From contig LNAC01000759.1 of the NCBI GenBank assembly GCA_002007465.1, positions 144,260 through 208,259 of the forward strand: a stretch of 64,000 bases of DNA, written 5' to 3'. The position numbers and the translations under genes are program-made. The stretch comes from Ailurus styani. Its lineage: Eukaryota; Chordata; Mammalia; Carnivora; Ailuridae. The notes under the pieces were generated by a model, which was not told the origin of the DNA, did not search any database, and worked only from the letters and a program-made list of their open reading frames with translations. Positions 24,006-37,358 of this stretch are shown piece by piece (position 1 is the stretch's first letter; every line of letters begins with the position of its first letter).

Positions 24006-27000
24006 CTGCTCTTTCTAACAAAAAAAGTTTAAGCAAATTGTCACATACAGTATAGATTTACAAGCACCTGATTATATTTCCTCTTGAGCACATATGGAAG
24101 TGTTGATTCCAGATTCCAAGAGAATATACTCAGATGTAGTTCATTATGATTAAGAACAAGAAATTCTCTTGTCTTTATCTCTTCCCTGGATATCCTCCAA
24201 AGAAAGTGTAAATTTTACATTTCAAAACAGATTATTCCCTTGTTCCAACACTAGAACATGGAGCCATGCAGTTGCAGGCTCAGGAGTTAGGTGGGAATGT
24301 AATCCGTCAATAATTGCTTTAGAAATCAGCCAGATATGTTATATACATTGTGCATATCTTTCTCAGTAAAATATGGTATAGGAAGGATATGTAGCAATCA
24401 CAGAATAGAGAGATTTCACTATCCTTCCCATAGAGCAAAATTTCTTCCAAAATCTGAAGGCTGTAATTGAAAGGACTCCCCTATCAGGCTATTGCTAGAT
24501 GTCATGTTATAATATCATCACACTGAACAGAGAGAGAACAGAGTATAAAGCATGATGAGGAATAGAATGGCCACTAAGGAGGCCAGGAGGCCAGTTCTTA
24601 GCCCTCTCCATAATATTTTAAGTATAATCACAAAGCAAATTGGGCAGACACCAAAGTGAAATAAAGTATAGCCTGATACCTCATTACATACCTTTCGCAA
24701 AATAATGATCTATTTTCTCCTGCACTAAGGTCACGAGAAGCCAAACAGCACTACATTACCTGATGAGATCACACCCTGAAGAATATAAATTCAAGCACAC
24801 CCCATTTGTTGACTGGCATTGAAAAGCAGGTAAGATTTTAAAAACCTTCTGAAAAAAAAAGATAATCAACAATCTGTATGTGCTATATTCATTTTTTAAA
24901 GCAACAGAATGCTGAGATCAATTTTCAAGTTTTTACTCACACATTCATAGACTCAGAGTGAGGGTTATGACTCACAACCAATTCTGGAAACATATAGGTC
25001 AAATGGGATATTAATGAACCCCTAATTATGACCTTGATATTCTTTATAACCGGTCACCAAACACATTGGATCCACTGCGATGTTGTTATTATTAAAGACA
25101 TTCAAGGGTGGAAATGTATGATTTTTCATTTTGTCAGAGAACTTAAGAGAAATGTATCCTCCATCTCACCCTCTCTGCTCCCACAAAATGCAGAAAAACA
25201 CTCCACACTTCTGTTGCTCGCTTCCATGTGATGTTGCCCTGAGCACTGCAAAGCCTTGGGCTGTACATACACTTTCAGGGTTCCTCTAAGGGGTGGGCTG
25301 TGCTGGGAGGATGCATAAGAATCACAGATTTATGTGGTTTCCAACTGCAAATCTCCTTGCCAGTTTCCTGGACTGGGGGTGTGTGCAGCCCTGAAGTAAA
25401 TGAGTGAAAGGGCTATGGCAAGTCTAAACTTGATCCTTACTTCCACATGGAGTCTTCTTCCCCTTGGCCCCCTACATACAGAAAAAAGGAATAGACATCA
25501 TACTTAATATTGGTTCATCCTTGATCTTTTAAAAGTTAATGCTGATTTTCAAAATTGTAAAGATTTATTTTTAAAAGTCAAAATCAGAGATTAAGTCATA
25601 CACCTTTTACCAGGAACAAGGGTAAAATACACTATGACCTAACTGAGGAACTTAAAAAAATATATACTTAGGTGATAGATAAATAACTTCGGTTATGATA
25701 TTTTCCAGCTAATTAAAGATTTAGCAGAAAATCTTGTATTTTAAATACTTGTTGTTTTACATATTTCTACACTCTATTAGTTCTTTTCCTACCTTAATAC
25801 ATATGGCATATTAAAACTGCTCTATGACAGGATTACGTAGTTCACAGGAAGTGTAGGAGATGGTACCATGATGAGTATATACAAGGTGTTAAGAGAGTGT
25901 AAACTAGAAGCAGAGGATGCCCGTCAAACTCAAAGGGGGTAACGGTGCAGGGAGAGAGTTTCTGTGTTTCTAAAACAGTGGTTCTTAATGTTCTGATGGC
26001 CATGAATCCCTTCCCTGCCAAACTGTATACACAGATAAAATTCTGCATATAATTCCATCTGGAGCTATCCATGGAAACTCGGTCATGTATTCTTAACTCT
26101 TAAAGTTCCTTTATTTATGAAATGTATAAAAACAAATTTACTTCCCATTTCTTCAAAGGGTAACATATAGGAAACAAAACCAACTTCTCCTCGTCATTTC
26201 TAATTAATAAAACATTAATTTTAGTCTTACCTTTGCCTAGTTATTTTTCTTCATAAAATATTAATTCAAAGATTCTTTTTAAACTCCTCCAAGACCCCAG
26301 AAGGCAGGTGGGGAAAGCAGTGTTAATTTATACTTCATAGGTCAGGCAACAGAGAACATGGAATTAAGTTTCAGAGATAAAACTAAAAACTCTTTGTCCT
26401 CTGGCTTAGCTTTCTTTCTGCTAGGTCAGCTTTCAAACTGCCCTCTGAGCACCCCTTTGGGAATCCATGGAGATGGGGAAACTCGGTGTTTGGGTTATAC
26501 CCAGGATAGCTACTTGTTTGTTGGTTTTACATGTTGGGTTTCTATGTTAATATTTGAATAAAGAGCTAAATTTATTTGGTTACATTAAACATTTCTTAAT
26601 TAATATACTTTTTTAATTCCACATAGTATTTAATATTTACTGTATAATGTGAAAAATGTAAACACTTGGATAAAATATCAAACCTATGATACAAAAACTA
26701 CATAAAGTGTCATCATAAAACCCCAGATTAAAAGAAGCTAATAAGCCCCTTCCTTGGTAAGATTCCTGAACTTATAGGAATGAATAAGTTGAAACAAATC
26801 CAAGGGACTGATCCTGGTCTCTGGGATTCGTGGGTGCTGAAGTAATGGGCTAAGTCTTGAGTAAGAGCTCAGCTCTCTTTCCTGGATGGAACAGACCAAG
26901 CCTACAGAAGGCAGCAACTGAACTGAAACTGAATAAGGGTTATTAGGAAAAGAAGGAAAAGTGCAGGCAACACTTAGGTTGGTGTTGGGAGGATGGGGGA

Positions 27001-27598
27001 GTGTGGGAAAGCAGTGCAGAAAACTGATGAGAAGGAAGAAAATTGAAGAAAGAAAATATAGAAAAATATATGAGGAATTAAACAAGATAGATTTATGACT
27101 CGTTTATCGGAGGGAGAAGGAAATAGAAAGGAAAAGAACAATTTCCCCATTTTCAGTTCCATGGACTGCATATATGCTGACAACTAAGACTGGAAATAGC
27201 AAGTGGAAGTAGGTTTAGGGAGAAAGAGGAAGAATTTAGTGTGGGATATGCTTAAGGTGAGTGGCTGTAGGATACTCATGGAAAGATGTAGATCTGACAG
27301 TAATATGTATGAATACCTAATGGAAAGTTCTACCTGAGCTAAAGATAAGAAGGAATCACCAGCGTCCATGTGCCTATTAGAGCTATGAGAGCAGAGGAGA
27401 AAAGTCAGAAAATACATGACAAGAAAAGAGAGGAAGGTCACAGCGGAAGCCAGGGAACACCACTGAAGGGTCTGTAACAGAAATGAATCTTAGGGGAAGC
27501 CTAAGAGACAGAAGAAAAAGCAACTAAGTAGTATTAAGGGAAAAGGGAGTTTCAAGAAGAAATTCACATTCAGCAGAAAGGGCTATTAGGCATTGAAA
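24006..27598. other. Intergenic, no gene recognised
   Basis: Many short frames (for example 25842-26072, 26738-27085, 27184-27441), none with recognisable sequence. A phrase at 25974-26010, 'aaacagtggttcttaatgttctgatggccatgaatccct', resembles the end of an old hAT-type DNA transposon, but I cannot define the element. AG-rich strand asymmetry at 26930-27540 gives Phe/Ser-rich minus-strand frames. Confidence 0.4.
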
Positions 27599-27614
27599 TG
27601 AATCCTTTGAATTT

Positions 27615-27926
27615 ATTTTATTTATTTTTTTATTTTTTATTCTTTGCCCCAGGGGTACAGGTCTGTGAATCATCAGGCTTACACCTTTCACAGCATTCAC
27701 TAAAGCACAAACCCTCCCCAATGTCCATAACCCATCCACCCTATCCCTATCCTCCCACCCCCCAGTGACCCTCAGTTTGTTTTGTGAGATTAGGAGTCTC
27801 CTATGGTTTGTCTCCTTCCCCATCCCATCTTGTTTCATTATTTTTCCCTCCCTACCCCCCATGACCCCCCACCTTGCCCCTCAAGTTCCTCATATCAGAG
27901 AGATCATATGATAATTGTCTTTCTCT
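27615..27926 (-). mobile_element. 5'-truncated L1 tail
   Basis: Minus-strand copy of the 3' UTR family seen at 52515-52877: 'tttgccccaggggtacaggtctgtgaatcatcaggctt...cacccccca...agatcatatgataattgtctttctc'. Flanked by AATCCTTTGAATTTA at about 27600-27614 and 27929-27943. Confidence 0.92.
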
Positions 27927-27943
27927 AAATCCTTTGAATTTAG

Positions 27944-29478
27944 TAATTAAGAAGCTTTTGGGGAACTTACTGAGGGCAGATTGGTAGAGTGTGGTGAATG
28001 TTGGAGTTTAAGAAATTTGAAATGGAAAATTCAAATGATGTAAAATCCAGTGGGGGAGAGGGGTGTCTAAGGAGGAGGACACAAGAATGGAAAGAAAGTA
28101 AAATCAACAGAGTTAAGGCCACAGAACATAAAACTAGATGTGTTGTTGAAATATCCCAAGATGGCCGTTTGTGTAGTTGGGAGTGGATGAATAAAGTGCC
28201 AGCGTCTCCTGTGGAGGTTGCAGATAACTGGCCCACCTATCAAAAGAGTAAGGAGGAAGGGATAGGGTGTAGTATGGTCACATTGCCTAAGCGTTAAAAG
28301 AGGACAGGAACTGACATGAGAAGAGCAGTAAAATAATGGGAATCAGCAAATGAGGAGCCTGGTTGATACTAAACAATCCTACCCTCCACCACTAGCAGCA
28401 AGCCTGAAATTTCTTGGGTGTGGGAAAATAACAGTTCCTCCCACTGGAGCTGAAAAAGATATGGTATCTTGTAGGAATGACAGGTGAAGAGAATGTTCTA
28501 TGAAGATTTTAAAGAAACAGAGGGTGTTCTTTATAACAGAACACTATTCCCCAGTAGCTACTTAGAGAATGTGATCCATTGATGTGTGAGAGTCAGAGGG
28601 ATGGGACACTGAGCTGAAGAGTAATGGGTATGTATACAAAAGATGATAAGTGATGAGGTTGAGATGTGGAGGAACTTGACAAGAAGTAGGGATGGAACTG
28701 ACTGGCTTCCCAACACAGGTTATTTCGGTATCCAAGTGGACCTGGCATCCCTCGTGGCTGGACTTGGATGGGGTGGTAGGGATGATGTGCCCCTTCTAGT
28801 TGCCTGACTTATTTTCCATGCTTCTGACCCTGAGAGAAAATGGTTAGAAGGAGAAGTGAGATTTCACAATGCAAGTTTTGTCTCTAGGATGGTTAAGTAG
28901 AGAAGAGTAAAGAGACCAAAAGTTTATCTCGGCATTTGCACATCCTTTCTATTCCCTTTGGGTTACTTTTTCCTCCTTGAATCACTATCATGACAGTTTT
29001 TCATAAAACTGGTTTTCATTTGCCAAAATGGCTTCTTTGAAGTCAATAGAAGATATATCAGGTATATATCTGATACACCCCACCTTGATTCCCAGAAGCC
29101 AAGGAACAGTAATTGACAGTGGTGGAGAGTGAGAGGGGAAGGTCTAGATGGGGAGATGTCATCAATAGAGGTGCCAAGTTTTTTCCTTCAATCCAAATTT
29201 TTCATATTTTACTGCAACAGGATCAAGAAAGAATTCTCACTACTCTTAAGAGTCCCATGTGCTTTTTCTCATCCACCCCTTTCTTCCAGAGTCCTCAACA
29301 GTCGCCCATCATACCCCCTCCTTCACACATACCTCCATACTCACTGGGTATTTTTGCCTGAGCACAGCTCTGAGCTCGATGCTGAAGGGAGCAAATCAAA
29401 ATGTCCTTAGTGTAAAGGGGGGCAATAGCAGCTGAGAGGCAGTGGGGGAAATAAAGCCCTGAAGACTGAGTAGGAAGA
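27944..29478. other. Intergenic, no gene recognised
   Basis: Overlapping frames on both strands at 27967-28297 and two overlapping + frames at 29113-29410 have no recognisable product. No clear repeats. Confidence 0.4.
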
Positions 29479-29479
29479 T

Positions 29480-29640
29480 GTGAGCCCTCCTATTCCATTT
29501 AGTAACTTTATGGACTGGGGCAAGATACCTAACTGGATTACTTCAATTTTCTCGTTTATCCAATGGAGATAATAATATGAATTTTCAGAAGGATTTTATG
29601 ATGATTACATGACATGTACTTTTGAAATCATAAAACCCCT
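29480..29640 (+). repeat. MIR-like remnant
   Basis: 'tgtgagccctcctattccatttagtaactttatggactggggcaagatacctaactgg...ttcaattttctcgtttatccaatggagataataata...gattacatga' follows the MIR core and 3' region. Confidence 0.65.
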
Positions 29641-30526
29641 ACAATGGAGTATGGTAGGTGGAGGAATAAAAGTCCAAATAGAATTGTTTGGATATTCATA
29701 GAAGAGAGCACACTCTCCACCACATGTCACAGCTGATAACTTTCCTTATGCTTTTACTATTTATAACAGATATAGAAATACCTAAAATCACAGTTCTATG
29801 TAAACAGTCTCAGAATTTCTTCTCAGGTAAAGTAGGCCAACAGTCTGCTCAGTAGTATTTTGTAAGCTAAAACTGTAAGTCACAAATACTTATTCTTTTT
29901 TCCTACTAAAGGGCTTAAATTGGGCAAGAGTCAAATAAATAACTTCATTTATTGAATCATGGGATAGATAGACCAAAAACTTCCCATAGAGATAGGAAAC
30001 TCTTACACATCCTTAGCCTCAAAAAAACTTTTGATTGTAACCATATAAATGTCATGGTGAGAATTGAACTTCATGTATTGCTATCCTAAAACCCCTTATA
30101 TCATTGTAAAGTCACTTCTAACTCTAAAAATCTGAATACATGAATAATTTTTGAATGTGGCAAGTTTTCACACTTGTGAGAAAAGCCAACCTCATTAAAA
30201 AATTGCAAAAGAATACTGATTCCAGTCCAAAAAAGGCATTTTATTTGATTGCTTAGAGCACTCCTTATTCATACTCATGCATCATGGGTATAAAAATATA
30301 GACCCCCCCCAAAAAAACCTGTCAGAAAATGTGAATATCTTTAAAAACACCTTTATGTGAGAAATCATTAATATAAGTTGGTGAGGCACGAAGTAAAAAT
30401 GAACTGCACAGATAAGGATAAGTAGACATTACTCTTAAAGCAACTTATGTAGGATCTGCATTTATTTAAAATTAAATGACTGCTAACACATATTGACTAT
30501 TTGCTTTGTAGTAGGTGTAATTATAG
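29641..30526. other. Intergenic, nothing recognised
   Basis: AT-rich DNA without open frames of note. A C-run/A-run (30302-30318) is the only simple sequence. Confidence 0.4.
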
Positions 30527-30542
30527 CCACTATACCTTTCTT

Positions 30543-30751
30543 TCTTTTTTTTTTAAAGACTTTATTTATTTATTTGACAGAGAGAGAGAGAGAGACAGTG
30601 AGAGAGGGAACACAAGCAGGGGGAATGGGAGAGGGAGAAGCAGGCCTCCTGCTGAGCAGGGAGCCCAATGCGGGTCTTGATCCCAGGACCCCAGAATCAT
30701 GACCCAAGCTGAAGGCAGTCGCTTAACCAACTGAGCCACCCAGGCGCCCCA
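30543..30751 (-). mobile_element. SINEC
   Basis: Minus-strand SINE with a (GA)n body, flanked by CCACTATACCTTTC at 30527-30540 and from 30752. Confidence 0.95.
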
Positions 30752-30990
30752 CCACTATACCTTTCTTAATGCACCAAATCCTCACAACAAACTTCTGGGT
30801 TTGAGGAGCCACCAAGGTGTTTTCCACAGTGGCCATATCATTTTTTTTTACTTCCTTTTAAGGTATTCAGTTTGAACATTGTAAATAATGCAACATAGTA
30901 CTTTGATATTACAGTATTAATATATTGCTTGATTAAAGATCTGCAAATCTTTGTCGTAATATATTTTAAGTTGAAAAATTACCTCAGAAG

Positions 30991-31205
30991 AGGGCACCTG
31001 GGTGGCTCAGTGGGTTAAAGCCTCTGCTTTCGGCTCAGGTCATGATCTCAGGGTCCTGGGATCGAGGCCCGCATCGGGCTCCCTGCTCAGCGGGGAGCCT
31101 GCTTCCCCCTCTCTCTCTCTGCCTGCCTCTCTGCCTCCTTGTGATCTCTCTCCCTCTGTGAAATAAATAAATAAATAAAATCTTTAAAAAAAAAAAAGAA
31201 AAAAG
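30991..31205 (+). mobile_element. SINEC, young subfamily ('gcctccttgtgatctctctccctctgtg' type)
   Basis: Full element with a perfect 18-bp duplication GAAAAATTACCTCAGAAG at 30973-30990 and 31206-31223. Confidence 0.96.
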
Positions 31206-31224
31206 AAAAATTACCTCAGAAGAT

Positions 31225-31640
31225 ATATATGAAATTGTCAAACTCACAGATACAGAGAGTAGAATGCTTGTTGCCACAGGCTGGGACAAGGGGTAAGACT
31301 TAAGGAGGTATTACTCAAAGTTCCAGTTATATAAGATGAGTAAGTCCTAGAGATCTACCATACAATACAGTGCCCCTACAGTTAACAATACAATGTATTA
31401 TATACTTAAAAATTTGCTAAGAGGGTAGATTTTTTGTAAAGTATTCTTATCATTCACACATACAAAACAGTCTAGTAGTAAATACTAAGGGCAGGAGAAA
31501 ATTTTTGGAAGCGATGGATAGGCTTATGGCATAGATTAAGGTAATGGTTTCAAGGGTGTATGCTTACTACAGACTCATCAAGTTGTATGTACTAAATGTA
31601 TATAGCTTTTTGTATGTCAATCATACTCAATAAAATCATG
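31225..31640 (+). mobile_element. Old L1M 3' UTR
   Basis: 'gatacagagagtagaatgcttgttgccacaggctggga...cctagagatctaccatacaatacagtgcccctacagttaacaatac...tcatcaagttgtatgtactaaatgtatat...tgtatgtcaatcatactcaataaaa' matches the L1M ORF2-end/3' UTR order, ending in a polyadenylation-like AATAAA. Confidence 0.75.
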
Positions 31641-33720
31641 GGTTTGCACTACAGGAAGCAAATGACCACAATAATTTCAGGCATCTAGATGTTCCAAGTA
31701 TGAAATAATTTTTACAAATCTAGAAGTTACAATATGCAATCTTAATTTTTTTGAGGGGTAGAGATGCTTCTAGTTACCTGACAATTCATTTTATCCCCTG
31801 TCTTGATTGTTGATATCTCCTGGTCCTTCCAAGAGAACACTTGTTAGAGGAGAAATAAAATTATTCTTTCAAGGATCTGATGGCTGCATTACAATCCAAG
31901 TCTGTTGTACATGACTACTATGGGGGTTTTGATAAAAATTCAAGGTCTCAGCAGGGAAGTATAGGTGGGAGAGTGCTGCCTGTTTCTCTTTCTGGCACTC
32001 CTGCCCTTTCACTGCTTCTATGAAATCCCAACATCCTTCCCATAAACTGTTTCCTATAATCTCAGCCAGAGTGGGCTTCTGCTGTTGTCTCCAGAGAAGT
32101 CACCATTCTCCTGGCCAACTCCTACTATTATTTCAGGCCTCAGCATAGATGCTGGAATTTTTATCCTACTTTGTACAAGAAGCAGAAATTTATGTTCCTT
32201 TACTTCCATTCCTTTCTTCCCCTACTTCCCAGGCTTCAAATGGTTAATGAGAGGAATGAACCCATTTTACTTATATATAATTATTCATTCTCATAACCCT
32301 GTGTTTCCTTATTTTCAATAGTTTTGTTTTCTATGGAATTTTCTGATTATATTCACAGTAGTTATTTATGCCTCAGTCCTTGTACTTCATTTATTTTGGT
32401 TTTTCTACTCTTTAATTCTTAATTTTGAATCCCTCAGTCAGCAGGGTATCCACAAGCAGTTACTGAGTCTTTGTCTTTGCACAACAACATACTTTGGCTG
32501 AGATTGGAATTCTTAATTACATGTCCTCCTTTTAAAATATTTACAAATTTTCCATTATCTTTAGGAACTCAGTACTGCAAAGAAGTCTGAAGACAGTAAC
32601 TTAATTTCAGTCTCTTTTAAGGAAAGCTCTTTTCCTCCTCCCTGGTTGGATATTTACAGGATATTATAAATATTTTTGAATTTTTTTGACAAGGCATGTC
32701 TACTTTGAATTAATTTAGACTTTGACTATAATGAACCATTTTTCCAAATTAATTGTTTTTGTTTTTGTTTTTGTTTTTAGCATATTGGTGTTATTATTTC
32801 TCCTGTGTCAGTCAAGGTATAACCAAAGACCCAAAACCAGAGGGGATATTATTTATTACCAGGAAGGAAGATTTAGAGTCTCAGGAAAGTCTTTCCTTGA
32901 AAGAGGCAGAGTTTCAGCCACATTATTTCTCGGTTTCTACTATGGTTTTTCACCTAAGTTGGCAAAGATAGTAAAATTCCATGTGTTTCACAGAGCAATG
33001 GAATAGGAGCTTCCAGCTTTAAATTGTTAATGTCAGGTTCAAATAGGTATTACTAGATCTTACTTCCCAAATTCTATTCTACATTCAGAGCCAAGGAAGA
33101 TACTTTAGAAAGATTAATCTTAAATTCATGAGGGTTGTCAACAGTCTTGAGTCACCCCAAATACGCAAACTCAAGTTGGCCCCAAATCTGTCAATTCCTT
33201 GAGTTCAAACCCAGGTTTTGAATTTTTAGGTTTCACACTAAAACTATGGACTCAACCATAAAAGGATAATAGATTTTATTAATAAAATAACAAGAACAAA
33301 TGGGCATTATTATTATTGAAAAATGTGCCATCTTCTTAGATTACACTAGAGAAATAACTGAAAAAAATTATTGCTTATTCAGAGAAAATAAAAATTCTGA
33401 GAGTTTTAGAATACTGTCTCTAAGAAACATGATTGCCCTAAGTACCACAGGAAAGCAGAAGAGAAATTAAAATAAAGAAAAGAAAGAGACAGGTTAAGAT
33501 AGAGAGAAAATATTTTCTTAGAGTAAGGTTGAATCTTCGGGAACATATTAAAGAGAAATGAAACTGAAAAAGAGCTCTTAATGGCCTTCAGATATAAAAG
33601 AGAAAGGAAAATACAGTAAGGTCTAACTGGTATTAAAGAGGTTATCAGATATAGGGAAAATATTTAGTTATTGTTAGATCAGAAACAATGAGTCCAAAAG
33701 TTTCAAAATTATCCTAAAAA
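31641..33720. other. Intergenic, no gene recognised
   Basis: Frames at 32085-32321 and two overlapping + frames at 32722-33006 are short and unsupported. A (GTTTTT)n tract lies at 32755-32780. Confidence 0.4.
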
Positions 33721-33722
33721 TC

Positions 33723-34178
33723 TGTTATGGACTGAACTGTGTCCTCCTAAAATTTATATGCTGAAGTCCTAACCTCCAATGTGACTATATTAAGAGAAAA
33801 GTTCTTTAAAGAGATAATTAAGATTAAATGAGGTTATAAGGGAGGGTCACTCAACGGATTAGTGTCCTTACAAGAAGAGGAAGAGATACCAGGGATGCGG
33901 GCATAGAAAAAAGGCCATGTGAGGATAAAATGAGAAGAGACACCTGAGAACTCATGAGCTCTCACTCTCTCTATATATGCATGAAGAATAAGCTGTGTGA
34001 ACTCAAAGCAAGATGGTAGCCACCTACAAGCCAAGAGAAAAGGCCTCAGAATTAAATATACCCTGCTGCACCCTGATCTTGGACTTCCCAGCCTCTGAAA
34101 CTTTAAAAAATAAATTTCTTTTGTAAAAGCCACCTAATTTGTGATATTTTGCTATCATAGTTCTACCAGACTAATACA
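33723..34178 (+). mobile_element. Solo LTR of MaLR (MLT1/MST) type
   Basis: Begins TGTTATGGACTGAACTGTGTCC, continues 'tatatgctgaagtcctaacctccaatgtgactatatt...gaggttataag...agtgtccttacaagaagaggaagagatacc...ggccatgtgagga...cttggacttcccagcctc...taaatttcttttgtaaaagccacctaatttgtgatattttgctat' and ends CTAATACA. The TG...CA ends, the internal AATAAA and the length near 455 bp fit a non-autonomous ERVL-MaLR LTR. No coding sequence. Confidence 0.85.
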
Positions 34179-34299
34179 AAATCTGAGAGGGAAAAAAAGT
34201 ACACTAAAATAACACTCTTGAGAGAGCTAGGGTCCAGGACAATATTAAAAAGTAGATTCTTAAAATTGCTAATAAAGAATCTATGGTAAAATCAATTGA

Positions 34300-34735
34300 T
34301 TTTCTTGCCTCCCTGTCTATATCCCTCTAATCCACTCATTTCTAAGAATCTGATTGTGTCAGTCGCTTACTCTAAACTCCACATGCACACACACAAAAGC
34401 CCAAACTAATTAGCTTGGAAGATAAGCCTTTCTAATACCTGGTCTCATTGTACCTCCCTGAATTATTTCTTCATAGATCCCAAACCTGCACCCTGGTTTC
34501 CAGTTGTATCAAACTATGTGCAGGCCTCTGAGCATTATTAACTTTAGCATGTAGTCCGTCTGTCTGATAGGCCCTTTTATCCTAGTCTGCATGGATCTTG
34601 CAAGACTCAACTTAAGTATCAATTCTACAAAGTTCTTCTTTACTCATCCAGATAGAATTATCCATGCATTTATACCATCTATAACATTTCATTTTTCTTA
34701 AATATTTCTCACATTACATTTTAAGCCAGTGGTTA
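34300..34735 (+). repeat. L2 LINE 3' region fragment
   Basis: 'tctgattgtgtcagtcgcttactctaaactcc...ctttctaatacctggtctcattgtacctccctgaatta...tttatcctagtctgcatggatcttgcaagactcaacttaagtatcaattctacaaagttcttctttactcatcc...tttaaatatttctcacattacat' follows the L2 consensus order. Confidence 0.6.
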
Positions 34736-34794
34736 CCAAAAGATGTGATACAGCCCTCTAGGAGGTGTTCTGAAAATACAAGGGACACTTTTTT

Positions 34795-35740
34795 TATTTT
34801 AAAAAATTTTATACTTATTTATTTTTTATTTATTTAAATTGTACTCAGTTAACACAGTGAAATATTGGTTTCTGGAGTATAATTCAGTGATTCATCACTT
34901 ATATACAACACCCAGTGCTCATCACAAAAAGTACCCTCCTGAATACTCTTCACCCATCTATCCCATCCCCCCTACCCACTTCCCTCCATCAACCCTCAGT
35001 TTGTTCTTTATCATTAGAGTCTCTTGTGGTTTCTCTCTCTCCCACCCCCACGTTCCCATATGTTCATCAGTTTTCTTTCTGAAATTATACATATGAGTGA
35101 GATCATATGATATTTGTCTTTCTCTGACTGATCTATTTCTTTTTTTAAAAAAAGATTTTATTTATTTATTTGACACAGAGAGAGATCACAGGTAGGCAGA
35201 GAGGCAGGCAGAGAGAGAGAAGGAAGCAGGCTCCCTGCTAAGCAGAGAGCCCGATGCAGGCCTCGATCCCAGAACCCTGAGATCATGACCTGAGCCAAAG
35301 GCAGAGGCTTTAACAGACTGAGCCACCCAGGCGCCCTGACTGATTTATTTCATTTAGCATAATACACTCTAGGCCTAGCCATGTCATGGCAAATGGCAAA
35401 ATTTCATTCTTTTTGATGGCTGAGTAATATTCCACTGCATATACACCTACGTATACACACACACACACACACACCCCACATCTTTATCCATTCATTGGTC
35501 AATGGACATTTGGGTTCTTTCCATAGTTTGTGTATTGTTGATAATGCTATTATAAACATACAGGTGCACGTACCCCTTCAAATCTGTATTTTTATACCCT
35601 TCAGGTAAGTCCCTAGTAGTGCAATTGCTGGGTTGTAGGGTAGTTCTATTTTTAACTTTCTGAGGAACCTCCACACTGTTCTTCAAAGTGGCTGCACCAG
35701 TTTGCATTCCCACCATCAGTACAAGAAGGTTCCTATAAGG
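34795..35740 (-). mobile_element. 5'-truncated L1, interrupted by a SINE
   Basis: On the minus strand this is an L1 3' UTR and ORF2 end. Plus-strand landmarks are 'gtgattcatcacttatatacaacacccagtgctcatc', 'gagtctcttgtggtttctctct', 'ggctgagtaatattccactgcatatacac', '(AC)n', 'gcaattgctgggttgtagggtagttctattttta' and 'gcattcccaccatcagtacaagaagg'. A SINE splits it at 35139-35336. Confidence 0.9.
35139..35336 (-). mobile_element. SINEC nested in L1
   Basis: Flanked by TGACTGATYTATTT at 35125-35138 and 35337-35350 (one mismatch). It is therefore younger than the host L1. Confidence 0.95.
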
Positions 35741-36465
35741 GCCATTTTTGGTTATCACAAGATTGGGAGGTTGGAGGACCACTATAAATATAAAATGGGC
35801 TGTGTCAGGGACGCTAAACACCTTGAAATAGGCAGACAGTCCTCTATAAAAAAAAGGCATCATGTCCAACTTTTGAATGTTCCTTTAGATTTTCATATAG
35901 GTGAAAAATTTATTTATAACTATCTGAGCTGAGATTCAAACTCTGGTTTATATATCACCAAAAATATGACTGCATACTGTTACATAATGAATTCACAGGA
36001 ATATAACTACTATATAAATTGGGGAAAGAATGTACTTGGGTTTTGTTCAAAACTTTATCAAGTTGTTTCCATTTTAGAATGTCAGGTCACTGACAGTACC
36101 ACCGTAAGGGGTATTTGAGTCACCAAAACAATACAACTAGATCAGTCTGTACTTGTAGCTATAGAATTATGGTGATTCTAAGTAAATTTACAAATTTCCT
36201 TCTTTGGATCTTATTTCAAATGTTAAGCATAAATTTAAAATGTGGGCACACATTCAGTTAAATATTTGAAATTAGGTACAAATTTAAACAAATGAACAGT
36301 CACCAATGTGCCTACTTTGCCAACTCATTTTCCTAATCAAGCTAACAAACCCATCAGGATTAAGTGAATATTTTACAAAGGAACATGCTGATTAAATTGG
36401 GAAAGATACATATATATTTCATACATATATATATTGAAAAATACTGAAAATGCAATACCATCACT
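35741..36465. other. Intergenic, nothing recognised
   Basis: AT-rich sequence. Frame 35702-35932 (+) begins in the L1 and has no recognisable product. Confidence 0.4.
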
Positions 36466-36474
36466 GGAATTTTT

Positions 36475-36664
36475 TTTTAAAGATTTTATTTATTTATTTG
36501 ACACAGAGATCAGATCACAAGTAGGCTGAGAGGCAGGCAGAGAGAGAGGAGGAAGCAGGCTCCCTGCTGAGCAGAGAGCCTGATGCGGGCCTCAATCCCA
36601 GGACCCTGAGATCATGACCTGAGCCGAAGGCGGTGGCTTTAACCCACTGAGCCACTCAGGCGCC
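36475..36664 (-). mobile_element. SINEC, young subfamily
   Basis: Minus-strand element with poly-T at the left end. Short target duplication TGGAATTTTT (about 36465-36474 and 36665-36674). Confidence 0.92.
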
Positions 36665-36885
36665 CTGGAATTTTTGATAATGTTCTATGCAAAAGAAGAA
36701 TAGGTCTCATTGTTTCCTTCAGAGCAACATAAACAATCACAAAATATGGTATGCTACACAACATTCAAGAAAAATTAATCTTAACAGCTGTATAAAAGAC
36801 TACTACAAAGATGATAAAAGTACATAATATTAAATGATTTCCTCTGTTCCAGAGCACTGTTGCCTCAAGAAGATTACAAAAGTTG

Positions 36886-37088
36886 GGGCGCCTGGGTGGC
36901 TCAGTGGGTTAAAGCCTCTGCTTTCGGCTCAGGTCATGATCTCAGAGTCCTGGGATCGAGGCCCGCATCGGGCTCCCTGCTCAGCAGGGAGCCTGCTTCC
37001 CCCTCTCTCTCTGCCTGCCTCTCTGCCTCCTTGTGATCTCTCTCCCTCTGTGAAATAAATAAATAAATAAATCCTTTAAAAAAAAAAA
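36886..37088 (+). mobile_element. SINEC, young subfamily
   Basis: Flanked by AGATTACAAAAGTTG at about 36871-36885 and 37089-37103. Its body has the 'cctccttgtgatctctctccctctgtgaaataaa' variant. Confidence 0.95.
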
Positions 37089-37148
37089 AGATTACAAAAG
37101 TTGAAAAAAAACTGAATAATAACTCTTTATTACAAGTAGATGAAAGCA

Positions 37149-37358
37149 GGGCGCCTGGGTGGCTCAGTGGGTTAAAGCCGCTGCCTTCGGCTCAGGTCAT
37201 GATCCCAGGGTCCTGGGATCGAGGCCCATATCGGGCTCTCTGCTCAGCGGGGAGCCTGCTTCCTCCTCTCTCCTCTCTCTCTGCCTGCCTCTCTGCCTAC
37301 TTGTAATCTCTCTCCCTCTGTGTCAAATAAATAAATAAATTAAAATCTAAAAAAAAAA
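37149..37358 (+). mobile_element. SINEC, young subfamily
   Basis: Flanked by a perfect 15-bp duplication AAGTAGATGAAAGCA at 37134-37148 and 37359-37373. It lies 60 bp after the preceding SINE but belongs to the other body variant ('cctacttgtaatctc'). Confidence 0.95.
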